This document shows, piece by piece, positions 28,859 to 37,052 of a stretch of DNA of 64,000 bases. Each line of letters opens with the position of its first letter. The first letter of the stretch is position 1. The notes beneath the pieces were generated by a model, which ran no database searches, was not told where the DNA came from, and worked only from the letters and a program-made list of their open reading frames with translations. A program made the position numbers and the translations under genes. The stretch comes from Tolypothrix sp. PCC 7910 (GTDB lineage Bacteria; Cyanobacteriota; Cyanobacteriia; Cyanobacteriales; Nostocaceae). The stretch covers positions 2,357,501-2,421,500 of the forward strand of contig NZ_CP050440.1 in assembly GCF_011769525.1 (NCBI RefSeq), written 5' to 3'.

Positions 28859-28942
28859 TTCAGCGCAAAACTTCCGCCACAGGAATAGCTTTTACTCTCC
28901 CTATAGAGAGACGATGAAGCTAAATGCATAATAATGTCAATA

Positions 28943-28955
28943 TACTTATTAAGTA
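28943..28955. promoter_or_regulatory. Candidate operator palindrome upstream of ArsR gene
   Basis: TACTTA-T-TAAGTA is a perfect 6-1-6 dyad located 36 bases before the ArsR-family start. It resembles a half-sized winged-helix operator and could serve autoregulation. It is a short AT-rich palindrome, so chance is not excluded. Confidence 0.4.
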
Positions 28956-28990
28956 AGACACCATTCTTATGCTAAACATTAAATCTCCCT

Positions 28991-29353
28991 ATGTTAGAAA
29001 TAAAGCCATCCCAGGCTGAACCAGCTGTGATTGCAGCGGTTGCTGATTATTTCAAGGTGCTATCAGAGGTAAGTCGGTTACACATTTTAACTTGTCTGAA
29101 GTCAGGGCCGATGAATGTAATGGAAATTGCAGAAGCGACAGGCTTGGGACAGGCAAATTTGTCTAAGCATCTCAAAGTGTTAACTCAAGCAGGGATTTTA
29201 TCTCGTCAGCCTAAAGGTACTAGCGCTTTTTACGAGATTGCAGATCCGATGATTTTTGAACTCTGCGATTTAGCGTGCGATCGCATTAGTGAACGCATTC
29301 TACAACAGGTGGAAAGCCTCAAAGGTATAAGGGGCAATACAGCAGGTTTTTAA
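28991..29353 (+). CDS. ArsR-family winged-helix regulator
   Basis: A 120-residue DNA-binding repressor of the ArsR/SmtB fold: ADYFKVLSEVSRLHILTCLK, then MNVMEIAEATGLGQANLSKH (recognition helix-turn-helix, about 48-67) and LKVLTQAGILSRQPKGTSAF for the wing. The metal-sensing ELCVCDL motif is absent, so it may sense redox, sulfide or another ligand rather than arsenite or zinc; single cysteines at about 36, 92 and 96 are the only thiols. The stop codon starts a 24-bp palindrome that can act as a terminator. Its targets are unknown; the divergent membrane gene is a candidate. Confidence 0.85.
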   Translation: MLEIKPSQAEPAVIAAVADYFKVLSEVSRLHILTCLKSGPMNVMEIAEATGLGQANLSKHLKVLTQAGILSRQPKGTSAFYEIADPMIFELCDLACDRISERILQQVESLKGIRGNTAGF

Positions 29354-29374
29354 AAGGTGGTGCACCACCTTTTA
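29351..29374 (+). terminator. 24-bp perfect palindrome at end of ArsR gene
   Basis: TAAAAGGTGGTGCACCACCTTTTA is perfectly self-complementary, overlaps the stop codon TAA and has a short T-run in its right arm. It fits an intrinsic terminator; a repressor site is a less likely reading. Confidence 0.6.
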
Positions 29375-29473
29375 ATGAAGCAAATAAGTCAAATTTTCTT
29401 TGGTGTTCCCTGTTCAATAATTGCGGATGAATTGGTTAAATATCGCTGTGCAAGGTTAACTTGCAACAATCAT

Positions 29474-29499
29474 ATTATATAGCTTTATAGCTATATAAT
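29474..29499. repeat. AT-rich hairpin
   Basis: ATTATATAGCT (29474-29484) and AGCTATATAAT (29489-29499) pair perfectly over 11 bases around TTAT, in the 292-base gap before the nitronate monooxygenase-like gene. No T-run; function unknown. Confidence 0.5.
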
Positions 29500-29645
29500 T
29501 ATAATTATGTATCTAGAAGAGGCTAGAGACTAGTACCTCTGGGCGGAAGTCAAAAGTCTTTAATTTTGAATTTTGAATTCGGAGCGACGTGACGTGACGT
29601 GACCACCTCACTGATAAAATTACTTATCAGCTATTTAGTTAATAA

Positions 29646-30758
29646 ATGAACAAGTCTGTTATGACTCACGTCCTTCCTCCGCTACGGATTGGTAAACATA
29701 TTGCCCGCTATCCGATTGTTCAAGGTGCAATGGCTGTGCGTGTTGCGGGTGCAAATTTAGCTGGTGCTGTTGCTAATGCAGGCGGAGTGGGTGTCATCGC
29801 TTCTCTGGGACTGGGGTTGTATTCTCCTGATTTTGACAAACGCAAACGAGGTAGCTTTTTTACAGCAAATAAACTCGCTTTGATTGATGAACTAGCTAAA
29901 GCGCGCACTATCAGTCAAGATGGTGTAATCGGCGTAAATATTCTAGTTGCTACTAAAGACTATCCAGTCTTGGCTCAGACTGCTGCGGCTGAAGGAGCAG
30001 ATGTAATTATTACTGGAGCCGGATTACCTCTGATTTTACCAGAATATACCGCAGACTATCCTGATATAGCACTGGTACCGAGTATCTCAAATGTGCAAGC
30101 AGCGCAGTTAATCTGCCAAGTTTGGCAAAAACGTTACAATCGCTTACCTGATGCTTTTATTGTGGAGAATTGCCAGAAGGTGGGCGGACATTTTACACAA
30201 TGCGAACAGATTAATCCTCCAGGATTTTCAATTGCATCTGTAATTTCAGCACTGCGGGAGTATTTTGCAAATCAGCTAGGTGTGAGTATACCGTTGATTG
30301 TCACAGGGGGAATTTGGGATCGGGCTGATATTGAGGAGATGTTAGCGATCGCAGCAGATGGTGTGCAAATTGGTACGCGCTTTATTACGACAGAGGAATG
30401 TGATGCCGATCGCCGTTATAAAGAATTTCATCTTCAAGCTTGTGCAGAAGATATTATGACAGTGCCTAGTCCTGTAGGCAAACCTAGCCGGGCTTTACGT
30501 AATGCATTTGCGGAAAATGCGATCGCAGGTTCATCCTCAATAGAGCGGCGATGCATTGCCAATTGTTTAGAATCATGTCTGTGTCGAGATAGTGGCAAAA
30601 CCTATTGTTTGCTACAAGCGCTTGCTAGAGCAGGACAAGGGGATGTAGAGAATGGTTTAATTTTTTCTGGCGCGAATGTTAGGTACACTGAGCGAATCAT
30701 GTCTATTGCCGAACTGATGGCAGAGTTAACCCAGCCTCAAACGGCGATCGCGCTTTAG
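29646..30758 (+). CDS. Nitronate monooxygenase / 2-nitropropane dioxygenase family FMN enzyme
   Basis: FMN-binding TIM-barrel enzyme of the nitronate monooxygenase/FabK-like family, 370 residues. Seen: YPIVQGAMAVRVAGANLAGAVANAGGVGVIASLG (family N-terminus), the ENCQKVGGH element carrying the catalytic-type histidine, VTGGIWDRADIEEMLAIAADGVQIGTRF (phosphate/FMN loop). A Cys-rich segment (RRCIANCLESCLCRD, about 300-314) is unusual and could bind a metal or iron-sulfur cluster. Either nitronate detoxification or an enoyl reductase-like activity is possible; no fatty-acid gene adjoins. The pentapeptide-repeat gene follows within about 23 bases and may be co-transcribed. ATG at 29646; Met6 is an alternative. 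Confidence 0.8.
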   Translation: MNKSVMTHVLPPLRIGKHIARYPIVQGAMAVRVAGANLAGAVANAGGVGVIASLGLGLYSPDFDKRKRGSFFTANKLALIDELAKARTISQDGVIGVNILVATKDYPVLAQTAAAEGADVIITGAGLPLILPEYTADYPDIALVPSISNVQAAQLICQVWQKRYNRLPDAFIVENCQKVGGHFTQCEQINPPGFSIASVISALREYFANQLGVSIPLIVTGGIWDRADIEEMLAIAADGVQIGTRFITTEECDADRRYKEFHLQACAEDIMTVPSPVGKPSRALRNAFAENAIAGSSSIERRCIANCLESCLCRDSGKTYCLLQALARAGQGDVENGLIFSGANVRYTERIMSIAELMAELTQPQTAIAL

Positions 30759-30781
30759 TTATTAATCAACAGTTGAGTGAT

Positions 30782-31495
30782 ATGAATTTGGATGAAATTC
30801 TTAAGCGTTACGCTACTGGAGAAAGAAATTTTCAGCGAGTCAATTTACAAGAAGCAGAGCTAACAAACGCCAACCTCAGTGGTGCAGATTTTAGCTATGC
30901 TGATTTACGTCAGACTAGGCTCGGTAAAACTAACTTCAGTCAAGGTTGTCTGCGTGAAGCAGATTTAAGTGAATCTATCCTCTGGGGAACAAACTTAAGT
31001 GAAGCAGACTTGTATGGTGCAATTCTTAGAGAAGCAGATTTAACTGGTGCAAACTTAATTAAAAGTAATTTAGAAGCAGCGAATTTAATCAAAGCTAGTT
31101 TATGTGGCGCTAATTTAACTGGTGTCAAACTTTCTCGTTCTTTGTTATTTCAAGCAGATTTACGTCCCAGTTCCGATCAACGTACAGATTTAGGATATGC
31201 AGTATTAACTGGTGCTGACTTGAGCTACGCTGACTTAAGAGCAGCTGCATTGCATCATGCAAACTTAGATGGCGCAAAACTCTGTCGAGCAAACCTCAGC
31301 CGGAGAGTGCAGTGGGGAGATATACCCACAGATTTGACTGAAGCGAGTTTACAAAATGCAGACTTAAGCTATGTCAATCTCAGCAATGCCATCCTCCGCA
31401 ACGCCAATCTAAAAGGCGCAGACTTAACCGGAGCTATTCTCACAGATGTAGACTTCCAAGGCGCAATTATGCCTGATGGCAAAGTCCATGATTAA
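30782..31495 (+). CDS. Pentapeptide-repeat protein
   Basis: Made almost entirely of A(D/N)LXX pentapeptides (ANLSGADFSYADLRQTRLG and so on), about 237 residues from the preferred ATG at 30782 (an in-frame TTG at 30773 is possible). Such repeats fold as a right-handed quadrilateral beta-helix. Many cyanobacterial copies exist with no known role; some homologues mimic DNA or bind gyrase. One small interruption (PSSDQRTDLGYAV, about 133-145) and another (RRVQWGDIPTD, about 182-192) break the helix. Lies 23 bases after the flavin enzyme gene. Confidence 0.88.
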   Translation: MNLDEILKRYATGERNFQRVNLQEAELTNANLSGADFSYADLRQTRLGKTNFSQGCLREADLSESILWGTNLSEADLYGAILREADLTGANLIKSNLEAANLIKASLCGANLTGVKLSRSLLFQADLRPSSDQRTDLGYAVLTGADLSYADLRAAALHHANLDGAKLCRANLSRRVQWGDIPTDLTEASLQNADLSYVNLSNAILRNANLKGADLTGAILTDVDFQGAIMPDGKVHD

Positions 31496-31545
31496 AAATG
31501 TGCGATCGCTCTCCAATATTCAACAAAGATGCGATCGCCTATTCC

Positions 31546-31710
31546 TCAGCAATAGTTAAAAATCCTTTGCGGTTGACGCTGTTGTGTTTGAATTGGCAAT
31601 CAGGAGATGGTAAATTACCTGATACTCAAGCCGGACTCTATTAGCAATTTGTTGATGACTTCTACAAATGGAAAAAAGACAAAGTGGGTATGAAAGCCAG
31701 CAAATAAGAC
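31546..31710 (+). pseudogene. NACHT-domain protein remnant
   Basis: A decayed frame on the plus strand reads VKNPLRLTLLCLNWQSGDG, KLPDTQAGLY, an in-frame TAG, then QFVDDFYKWKKDKVG and a terminal TAA (31709 region). NPLRLTLLCL followed by LPDT-AGLY-QFV-DFY-WK is the conserved segment after the P-loop ATPase core of cyanobacterial NACHT (STAND) proteins, as I recall it. No start codon, P-loop or C-terminal part is present, so this is a fragment of a lost immune/signalling-type ATPase gene. The downstream pentapeptide gene is unrelated except by position. Small and remembered, not searched. Confidence 0.6.
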
Positions 31711-31810
31711 ATCTGCGGCTTAAGTTGACACTAATGTTAGATGCCTTCCCCATGCCCCATGCCCGCAAAATCCCACTCCTTTTTACGTGTAGGATGAGCG
31801 TAAAGAAGCT

Positions 31811-31976
31811 TTCGTCACCAACTTTTATTGTTTCGTGACCAATACTTATATCTTGGTCAACAAAACAAAAGTTTTACTTATTAAACAATTATTTTCGTCA
31901 CCAACGTTTGTTATTTCGTGACCAATGCTTATGTCTTGGTCAACAAAGCGGAAGTTTTCATCACGAAAGCTTGTAT
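31811..31976. repeat. 83-bp tandem direct repeat with ~20-bp subrepeats
   Basis: Two imperfect copies, 31811-31893 and 31894-31976, begin TTCGTCACCAAC and both contain TTTCGTGACCAAT-CTTAT-TCTTGGTCAACAAA-CGGAAG-like sequence at the same spacing of 83 bases. Inside each copy a subunit of about 20 bases (TCGTCACCAAC, TCGTGACCAAT, CTTGGTCAACA) is repeated in degenerate form. Non-coding. Confidence 0.75.
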
Positions 31977-32098
31977 TTTCTTAACCAACGTTATAACGTC
32001 TATCTGTAGTCATAAGAATTACCTACCTTGTGCAAATCTTCTCTTAACTAAAAAAGGCTAGAAGCAGCTTTTAACTTACTTCTAACCTTTTTAACTAA

Positions 32099-32171
<73 letters not shown>

Positions 32172-32259
32172 GCTCGTTTTCACTCACATTTATAGAATAT
32201 AGCAAAAGATTTTGAATCGCGCTAGTATTTTTGAGAAAAAATTTTTGAGAACTTTTTAA

Positions 32260-32886
32260 ATGCCCTCTGGTCGAACCCACGATAGCATTACGCTGTATGC
32301 TCTGCCGATTGTTGCGGGTGTGACTTTCTGGCAGACTGGCAGTAGCAATGTGACTTTATTCGTTTCCGGCGGGTTTCTGTTTGGTGGGCTGATGTTCGGC
32401 CCAGATTTGGATATTTACTCTATTCAATACCAACGCTGGGGCTTCTTGCGCTGGATTTGGCTACCTTATCAAAAAAGTTTACGCCATCGCTCTTTTTTAT
32501 CCCACGGGCCGATTATTGGCACGACGCTACGGGTAGTTTATCTCTGCTGCTTGCTAGCGATCGCCACAATCATTTTCGTAGCCATTGCCGAAAAGCTCTT
32601 GAATACCGCCTCTCTTTGGCAAAACGTCGGTGGAACAGTCGAGCGATCGCTCACAAGTTACGGTACTGAATTCCTCGCCCTATTCTTAGGTATGGAACTC
32701 GGTGCTATGAGCCATACTCTCAGCGATTGGAGCAATTCCACATACAAGCGTGTCAAAAGGCAAGGCGTTCGGGCGTTGCTTCCTAGTGGCAAAATTAAGA
32801 AACGTAAACCCTATAAGGCAGGGGGGCAGGGAGCAGGGAGCAGGGGGAAAAGGAAGACAAGGGGACAAGGGGACAAGGGGAAATAA
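32260..32886 (+). CDS. DUF2227 putative metal-binding membrane protein
   Basis: A 208-residue membrane protein of the DUF2227 family: MPSGRTHD-SIT start, FGGLMFGPDLDIYS, a WGFLRWIWLPYQKSLRHRSFLSHGPIIGTTLR element containing the His/Asp residues thought to bind metal, and LFLGMELGAMSHTLSDW (about 145-165). Two or three hydrophobic segments. Its function is not known. The last ~25 residues (AGGQGAGSRGKRKTRGQGDKGK region) are encoded by the purine repeat at 32818-32880, which means the gene runs through repeat DNA and the native C-terminus is probably shorter. ATG start. Confidence 0.85.
   Translation: MPSGRTHDSITLYALPIVAGVTFWQTGSSNVTLFVSGGFLFGGLMFGPDLDIYSIQYQRWGFLRWIWLPYQKSLRHRSFLSHGPIIGTTLRVVYLCCLLAIATIIFVAIAEKLLNTASLWQNVGGTVERSLTSYGTEFLALFLGMELGAMSHTLSDWSNSTYKRVKRQGVRALLPSGKIKKRKPYKAGGQGAGSRGKRKTRGQGDKGK
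32818..32880. repeat. Purine-rich repeat inside 3' end of DUF2227 gene
   Basis: GGCAGGGAGCAGGGAGCAGG and GGGGACAAGGGGACAAGGGG units extend the DUF2227 reading frame by a Gly/Lys/Arg-rich tail and supply its stop just after. Confidence 0.8.
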
Positions 32887-32923
32887 CTAATACCAAACCC
32901 CAAATACCAATGACCAATCACAA

Positions 32924-33739
32924 ATGACTATGAACCAAAATCTAGCAGCATTACAAGAATTAATTGATGTGGTGGCAAAGTTGCGATCGCCTGATGGTGG
33001 TTGTCCTTGGGATTTGGCACAAACACCGGAAAGTTTGACACCTTATGTCATTGAAGAAGCTTATGAGGTGGTAGATGCAATTAAGAGTGGCGACCAAAAT
33101 GCGATCGCAGAGGAATTAGGAGACTTACTCTTACAAGTAGTCTTGCAAGCTCAAATTGCAAGTGAATCTGGGCAATTCTCTCTGAAAGAAATTGCTGAGG
33201 GTATTGCCCAAAAGTTGATTCGTCGTCACCCCCATGTATTTGGTGATGTGACAGTGGCGAGTGTCGATGAGGTGCGGCAAAATTGGGAAGAAATTAAAGC
33301 CGCAGAAAAAGGCGAACCATCCCCAGAAAATCAAAAACTTAGTACTAAACTCAGTCGCTATGGGCGTAGCCTTCCCCCATTAACAGGGGCGATGAAGATT
33401 TCCCAAAAAGCTGCAGATGTAGGGTTTGAATGGGAAAATATCGAAGGAGTATGGGAAAAATTTCATGAAGAGTTAGCCGAATTTCAACAGGCTTTAGCGG
33501 AAGAAACCCCAGAAGCCCAACAAGCAGAATTAGGCGACTTACTATTTGCAATCATTCAGCTAGCCCGTTGGCATAATCTCGATCCTAGTGCTGGATTGCA
33601 AGGTACAAACCAGCGATTTATCCAAAGGTTACAAAAAATGGAGGCAGTAGTTAACCGCCCCCTTTCGGATTACAGCTTACAAGAGTTGGAAAGTTTGTGG
33701 CAACAAGCAAAAGCTCAAATTGCACAGGAAGGCACATAA
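32924..33739 (+). CDS. mazG: Nucleoside triphosphate pyrophosphohydrolase
   Basis: MazG hydrolyses nucleoside triphosphates to monophosphates, removing aberrant dNTPs and, in some bacteria, lowering ppGpp. 271 residues, two-domain (long) form. Seen: LIDVVAKLRSPDGGCPWDLAQTPESL (family N-terminus), first metal-binding site EEAYEVVDAI followed by EELGDLLLQV, and a second in the C-terminal half (EELAEFQQALAEE, ELGDLLFAI). ATG at 32924 or at 32930 (two in-frame Mets, MTMNQ). It is preceded by the DUF2227 gene and followed by an AATTCAAA repeat. Confidence 0.92.
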   Translation: MTMNQNLAALQELIDVVAKLRSPDGGCPWDLAQTPESLTPYVIEEAYEVVDAIKSGDQNAIAEELGDLLLQVVLQAQIASESGQFSLKEIAEGIAQKLIRRHPHVFGDVTVASVDEVRQNWEEIKAAEKGEPSPENQKLSTKLSRYGRSLPPLTGAMKISQKAADVGFEWENIEGVWEKFHEELAEFQQALAEETPEAQQAELGDLLFAIIQLARWHNLDPSAGLQGTNQRFIQRLQKMEAVVNRPLSDYSLQELESLWQQAKAQIAQEGT

Positions 33740-33740
33740 C

Positions 33741-33766
33741 AATTCAAAATTCAAAATTCAAAATTA
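33741..33766. repeat. AATTCAAA tandem repeat
   Basis: Three copies of AATTCAAA in tandem (AATTCAAAATTCAAAATTCA then AAATTA) just after the mazG stop. Same type as TTTTGAATTTTGAATTC near 29567. Confidence 0.65.
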
Positions 33767-33899
33767 GAAAAGCCATATTTAAAAATGGTTTCTGAGTTTG
33801 AATCTTTTGCGAAATTTTGGAGAATTCCTATGAGAGGTAGATGCGATATTATTGCCTTCCATTTATTCATCACTGCAAATAGTGATTGTTTGGCAGAAC

Positions 33900-35147
33900 T
33901 TAAGATTTTTTAACATCAAACCACTTATCATAAAGCGATTGATAAGTGCCATCTTCTCTGAGGCTTAACAATGCACTATTAATTTGTTTGCGGTAAGTAC
34001 TGTTATTTGGTAAGACAATACCGTAGTTTTCTTCACGGAAGACACTACCAACAACTTCTACTTTACCTTGACCCTCATGAGCCGCATAAAACAGAAGTAC
34101 GGGAGCATCAAATACTACAGCATCCGCTTTTTTATTTTGCAGAGCATTGTAAGCTTCCTCAATTTTAGGAACTTCTAAGGTAGAAATATTGTGTTCCTTG
34201 AGATATTTTGCGGCTGTACTTCCAGATGTTGTTGCTACTAGCTTACCGGGTAGATCATCTACACTTCTAATATCTCCTTGAAGTTGCTGTACTGTTAGCG
34301 ATGTAGTAGCTGCGGCTGTGAAGTAGGCAACAAACAGCACGCCGATAAACATCCAAATAATAGCGATAAAACGTCCCACTACTCCTTTAGGCATTTCATC
34401 AGCTTGGGTTGCTAATGTGGCTGCAGCCCACCAACAGGCTTTAAAAATACCAGGGAAGTATGATTGATCAATCATGCCTTCTTTGTGATTGCGTTCGGAC
34501 AGCCAAATAACATGAGCTGCTACTACAATCAGCAGTAGTGCAATGCCAACTACTTGCAAAAGTGAGGCAGAAAAAACCAATTGCAAAATATTAGATAAAG
34601 CACCACCATTTGTCTCCGGAGGTCTTACCATGATCTGCAATCCAGCAGCAAACATTGGTAAAGAGAAATCAAAATTCTGCTGACGTTCAGCTGTAATAGA
34701 AATAGCTGCAATTCCCGCATTTGCTTTGCCATCCTTAACAGCAGAAAGCAAATCTTGGACATTGGGATATTCAACAAATTTCGAGTTGATACCTAATTTG
34801 GTTGCAATACTGCGCCATAAATCAATACTAAAACCAGATAGTTCACCTTTTTCCGCAAATACAAAGGGCGCTATCACCCTTGTAGCAACTACAAATTCAT
34901 TTGTTGATGCTTCTTCTGGTTTTGGCGCTACTTGTGCAGTTGGTGAGGGTTCTGGGTTTTGCGCTAGTCCTAGGTGAACTCCGGTTAGCACCACCAACAG
35001 CGCTAAAATTCCACCAACTAATACTAGCCACAGATGGCGTTTTGGGGAATGCTTGCTTTTGTTCTTACTGTAAAGTCTGTAAAAATAAGCAAACGGTGCG
35101 ATCGCATTTATCATTGAAATTTTCTTTAGGTGATATTCCATACCCAT
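33900..35147 (-). CDS. Ionotropic glutamate receptor-like channel with periplasmic-binding domain
   Basis: A 415-residue protein with the domain order of bacterial glutamate receptor ion channels: hydrophobic N-terminal anchor/signal (about 40-60), binding lobe S1 (about 84-180) including TAERQQNFDFSLP whose Arg154 sits where the amino-acid carboxyl binds, M1 (196-216), re-entrant pore loop (235-252), M2 (259-283), and lobe S2 (290-415) with VVFDAPVL. The pore lacks the TVGYG potassium filter of cyanobacterial GluR0. From Pro253 on it aligns ungapped with animal AMPA receptors: P-x4-GR-x4-W-x-F, T-A, and LTV at the channel gate. A pure substrate-binding protein is excluded by the three membrane elements. 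Ion selectivity is unknown. ATG start; Met12 is an alternative. Confidence 0.82.
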   Translation of the reverse strand: MGMEYHLKKISMINAIAPFAYFYRLYSKNKSKHSPKRHLWLVLVGGILALLVVLTGVHLGLAQNPEPSPTAQVAPKPEEASTNEFVVATRVIAPFVFAEKGELSGFSIDLWRSIATKLGINSKFVEYPNVQDLLSAVKDGKANAGIAAISITAERQQNFDFSLPMFAAGLQIMVRPPETNGGALSNILQLVFSASLLQVVGIALLLIVVAAHVIWLSERNHKEGMIDQSYFPGIFKACWWAAATLATQADEMPKGVVGRFIAIIWMFIGVLFVAYFTAAATTSLTVQQLQGDIRSVDDLPGKLVATTSGSTAAKYLKEHNISTLEVPKIEEAYNALQNKKADAVVFDAPVLLFYAAHEGQGKVEVVGSVFREENYGIVLPNNSTYRKQINSALLSLREDGTYQSLYDKWFDVKKS

Positions 35148-35232
35148 TTATCATTCCCACTTACAAGGGAATATCACTGAATCTTGGATAATGAATTATT
35201 AATTCAAAATGTTGGTAAAAATTATTACTAAT

Positions 35233-35262
35233 AAACAAAGCCTGTATCCCCAGGCTTTGTTT
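35233..35262 (-). terminator. Intrinsic terminator of the aldehyde dehydrogenase gene
   Basis: AAACAAAGCCTG (35233-35244) and CAGGCTTTGTTT (35251-35262) pair perfectly over 12 bases, loop of 6. On the minus strand the stem ends in a T-rich arm (TTTGTTTATTAG), 25 bases after the aldehyde dehydrogenase stop. Confidence 0.75.
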
Positions 35263-35286
35263 GTGTAGCGTCAGAAGTGTGGCAAT

Positions 35287-36756
35287 TTACAACTTGATAG
35301 TCACTGTTTTAACTTCGGTGTACTGTTGTAAACCATACTCGCCTAATTCTCGACCAATACCCGACTGCTTAAAGCCACCAAAAGGTGCAGCTGCGTCAAA
35401 TACGTCATAGCAGTTTACCCATACAGTACCAGCACGAACATTATTTGCGATCGCATGGGCTTTGCTAATATCCTGAGTCCATACAGCGGCGGCGAGTCCA
35501 TACATGGTGTTATTTGCCCGCTCAATCACCTCATCAATATCCTTAAATTTGATAATGCTCATCACTGGGCCAAAGATTTCCTCTTGAGCAATCTTCATAT
35601 CATCGCGGACATCCGCAAAGACTGTCGGTGCAATAAAGAAACCCCTGTCACCAACTTGAGTCCCACCACAGAGCATTTGAGCGCCTTCGCGCATCCCCGA
35701 CTCGATGTAACCCATCACTTTGTCGAATTGCTCTTTATCTACCTGTGGCCCTTGTTCTGTATTCGCATCAAAGGGATTACCCACAGTCCGCCGTTTAGCT
35801 CTAGCTACAGCCTTAGCCACAAACTCGTCGTAGCATTTTTCTTCCACAAACAGCCGCGAACCAGCACAGCAGCACTGACCTTGATTAAAGAATATAGCTT
35901 GGTGGACACCTTCAATTGCTAAATCCATATCAGCATCAGCAAAGACGATGTTAGGACTCTTACCGCCTAATTCCAAAGTTACTCGCTTCAGGTTACTCTT
36001 GGCAGCTGCTTCCATAATTAGGTGTCCGACTTCAGTGGAGCCAGTAAACGCTACTTTGTCCACATCCATGTGCCGAGAAATTGCCGCCCCAGCCGTCGGG
36101 CCGTATCCTGAGAGAATATTCACCACACCAGGCGGAAAGCCAGCTTCAATAATTAACTCACCTACCCGCAGTGCTGATAAAGGTGTTTGTTCAGCCGTCT
36201 TCATTACCACAGTGTTACCTGTAGCCAAAGCTGGTGCTAGCTTCCAAGCTTGCATTAATAACGGGAAATTCCAGGGAATAATTTGACCTACCACACCCAC
36301 TGGCTCATGGCGAGTGTAGCAAAAATAAGGGCCATTAATCGGAATTGTTTTACCCTGAACCTTATCAGCCCAACCTGCATAGTAGCGGTAACAAGCAATT
36401 ACTAACCCTAAATCACCCAAAGAATCATGTACAGGCTTGCCATTATCTAGAGTTTCCAGCCGTGCTAACTCATCAATATTTTGTTCAATTAAGTCAGCTA
36501 GCTTATAAAGCAACTCACCGCGTTTAGTGGCAGACATCTTAGGCCATTCTCCACCCTTAAAAGCCGCGCGTGCTGCTTGTACAGCTTTCTCTACATCTGG
36601 TGCATCTGCTTCTGCTACTGTGCAAATAGTTTCACCTGTAGCTGGATTAATCGTTTCAAATCGGCGACCGCTGACACTTTCCACCCACTCATTATTGATC
36701 AGCAGTTGGGTTGGGCCGATTTTGACCTGTTGTGCTGGTACCGTTGCTGTAACCAT
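35287..36756 (-). CDS. NAD(P)-dependent aldehyde dehydrogenase
   Basis: ALDH-superfamily enzyme oxidising an aldehyde to a carboxylate, 489 residues, standard length. Seen: [22 protein letters not shown] (cofactor site), FTGSTEVG, the general-base glutamate in [12 protein letters not shown], and the catalytic cysteine in [13 protein letters not shown]; later EEIFGPVM and FGGFKQSG. It most resembles class 1/2 retinal/betaine-type dehydrogenases, but the substrate cannot be read from the sequence. Strong Shine-Dalgarno AGGAGGG lies before the ATG. Single gene with its own terminator; divergent from the Yfr1-like RNA region. Confidence 0.92.
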   Translation of the reverse strand: MVTATVPAQQVKIGPTQLLINNEWVESVSGRRFETINPATGETICTVAEADAPDVEKAVQAARAAFKGGEWPKMSATKRGELLYKLADLIEQNIDELARLETLDNGKPVHDSLGDLGLVIACYRYYAGWADKVQGKTIPINGPYFCYTRHEPVGVVGQIIPWNFPLLMQAWKLAPALATGNTVVMKTAEQTPLSALRVGELIIEAGFPPGVVNILSGYGPTAGAAISRHMDVDKVAFTGSTEVGHLIMEAAAKSNLKRVTLELGGKSPNIVFADADMDLAIEGVHQAIFFNQGQCCCAGSRLFVEEKCYDEFVAKAVARAKRRTVGNPFDANTEQGPQVDKEQFDKVMGYIESGMREGAQMLCGGTQVGDRGFFIAPTVFADVRDDMKIAQEEIFGPVMSIIKFKDIDEVIERANNTMYGLAAAVWTQDISKAHAIANNVRAGTVWVNCYDVFDAAAPFGGFKQSGIGRELGEYGLQQYTEVKTVTIKL

Positions 36757-36973
36757 CAGGCCCTCCTGAAGCGAAGAGAAAATTTGCTTAAATCTATTAA
36801 TTATGTTTTCTCGGATACAGCTAATTTGTAATTTTCTTTATAAGTTCTTCACTTTTGCTTAACACAGGATTTACATACAGCTATCTCTTCAATTTATGAC
36901 AACTTCCTATGGTAAAAATTGGTCATCAGTAAAAATTCTGTTACCAAAACTGTTACGAGCGTATTATTAGCGA

Positions 36974-37052
36974 TCGCCTACTTTATGATGATCTGTAGTT
37001 AAGCTCCTCACACACACTTACAGCCGTGGAACTTTATGTTTCACGGTCTTTT
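36974..37052 (+). ncRNA. yfr1: Yfr1-like small RNA candidate
   Basis: Yfr1 is a short cyanobacterial RNA whose hallmark is an unpaired ACUCCUCACAC between two stems. Here GCTCCTCACAC (37003-37013; one mismatch at the first base) is unpaired between a weak 5' stem (CTAC 36978-36981 with GTAG 36995-36998) and a 3' hairpin CCGTGGAAC (37024-37032) / GTTTCACGG (37038-37046), one G-U, followed by TCTTTT. TATTAT at 36962-36967 fits a -10 box. Layout and position of the motif match Yfr1; the coordinates are approximate and expression is untested. Confidence 0.5.
37024..37052 (+). terminator. Intrinsic terminator of the Yfr1-like RNA
   Basis: CCGTGGAAC/GTTTCACGG, 9 base pairs with one wobble, loop TTTAT, then TCTTTT. 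No protein gene precedes it on this strand, which supports a non-coding transcript. Confidence 0.6.

Noticed and set aside
31556..31768. 70-codon minus-strand ORF
   Set aside because: Antisense to the NACHT relic; no ribosome site.
35455..36831. Forward ORFs opposite the aldehyde dehydrogenase gene
   Set aside because: Antisense shadows of a well-conserved enzyme gene.
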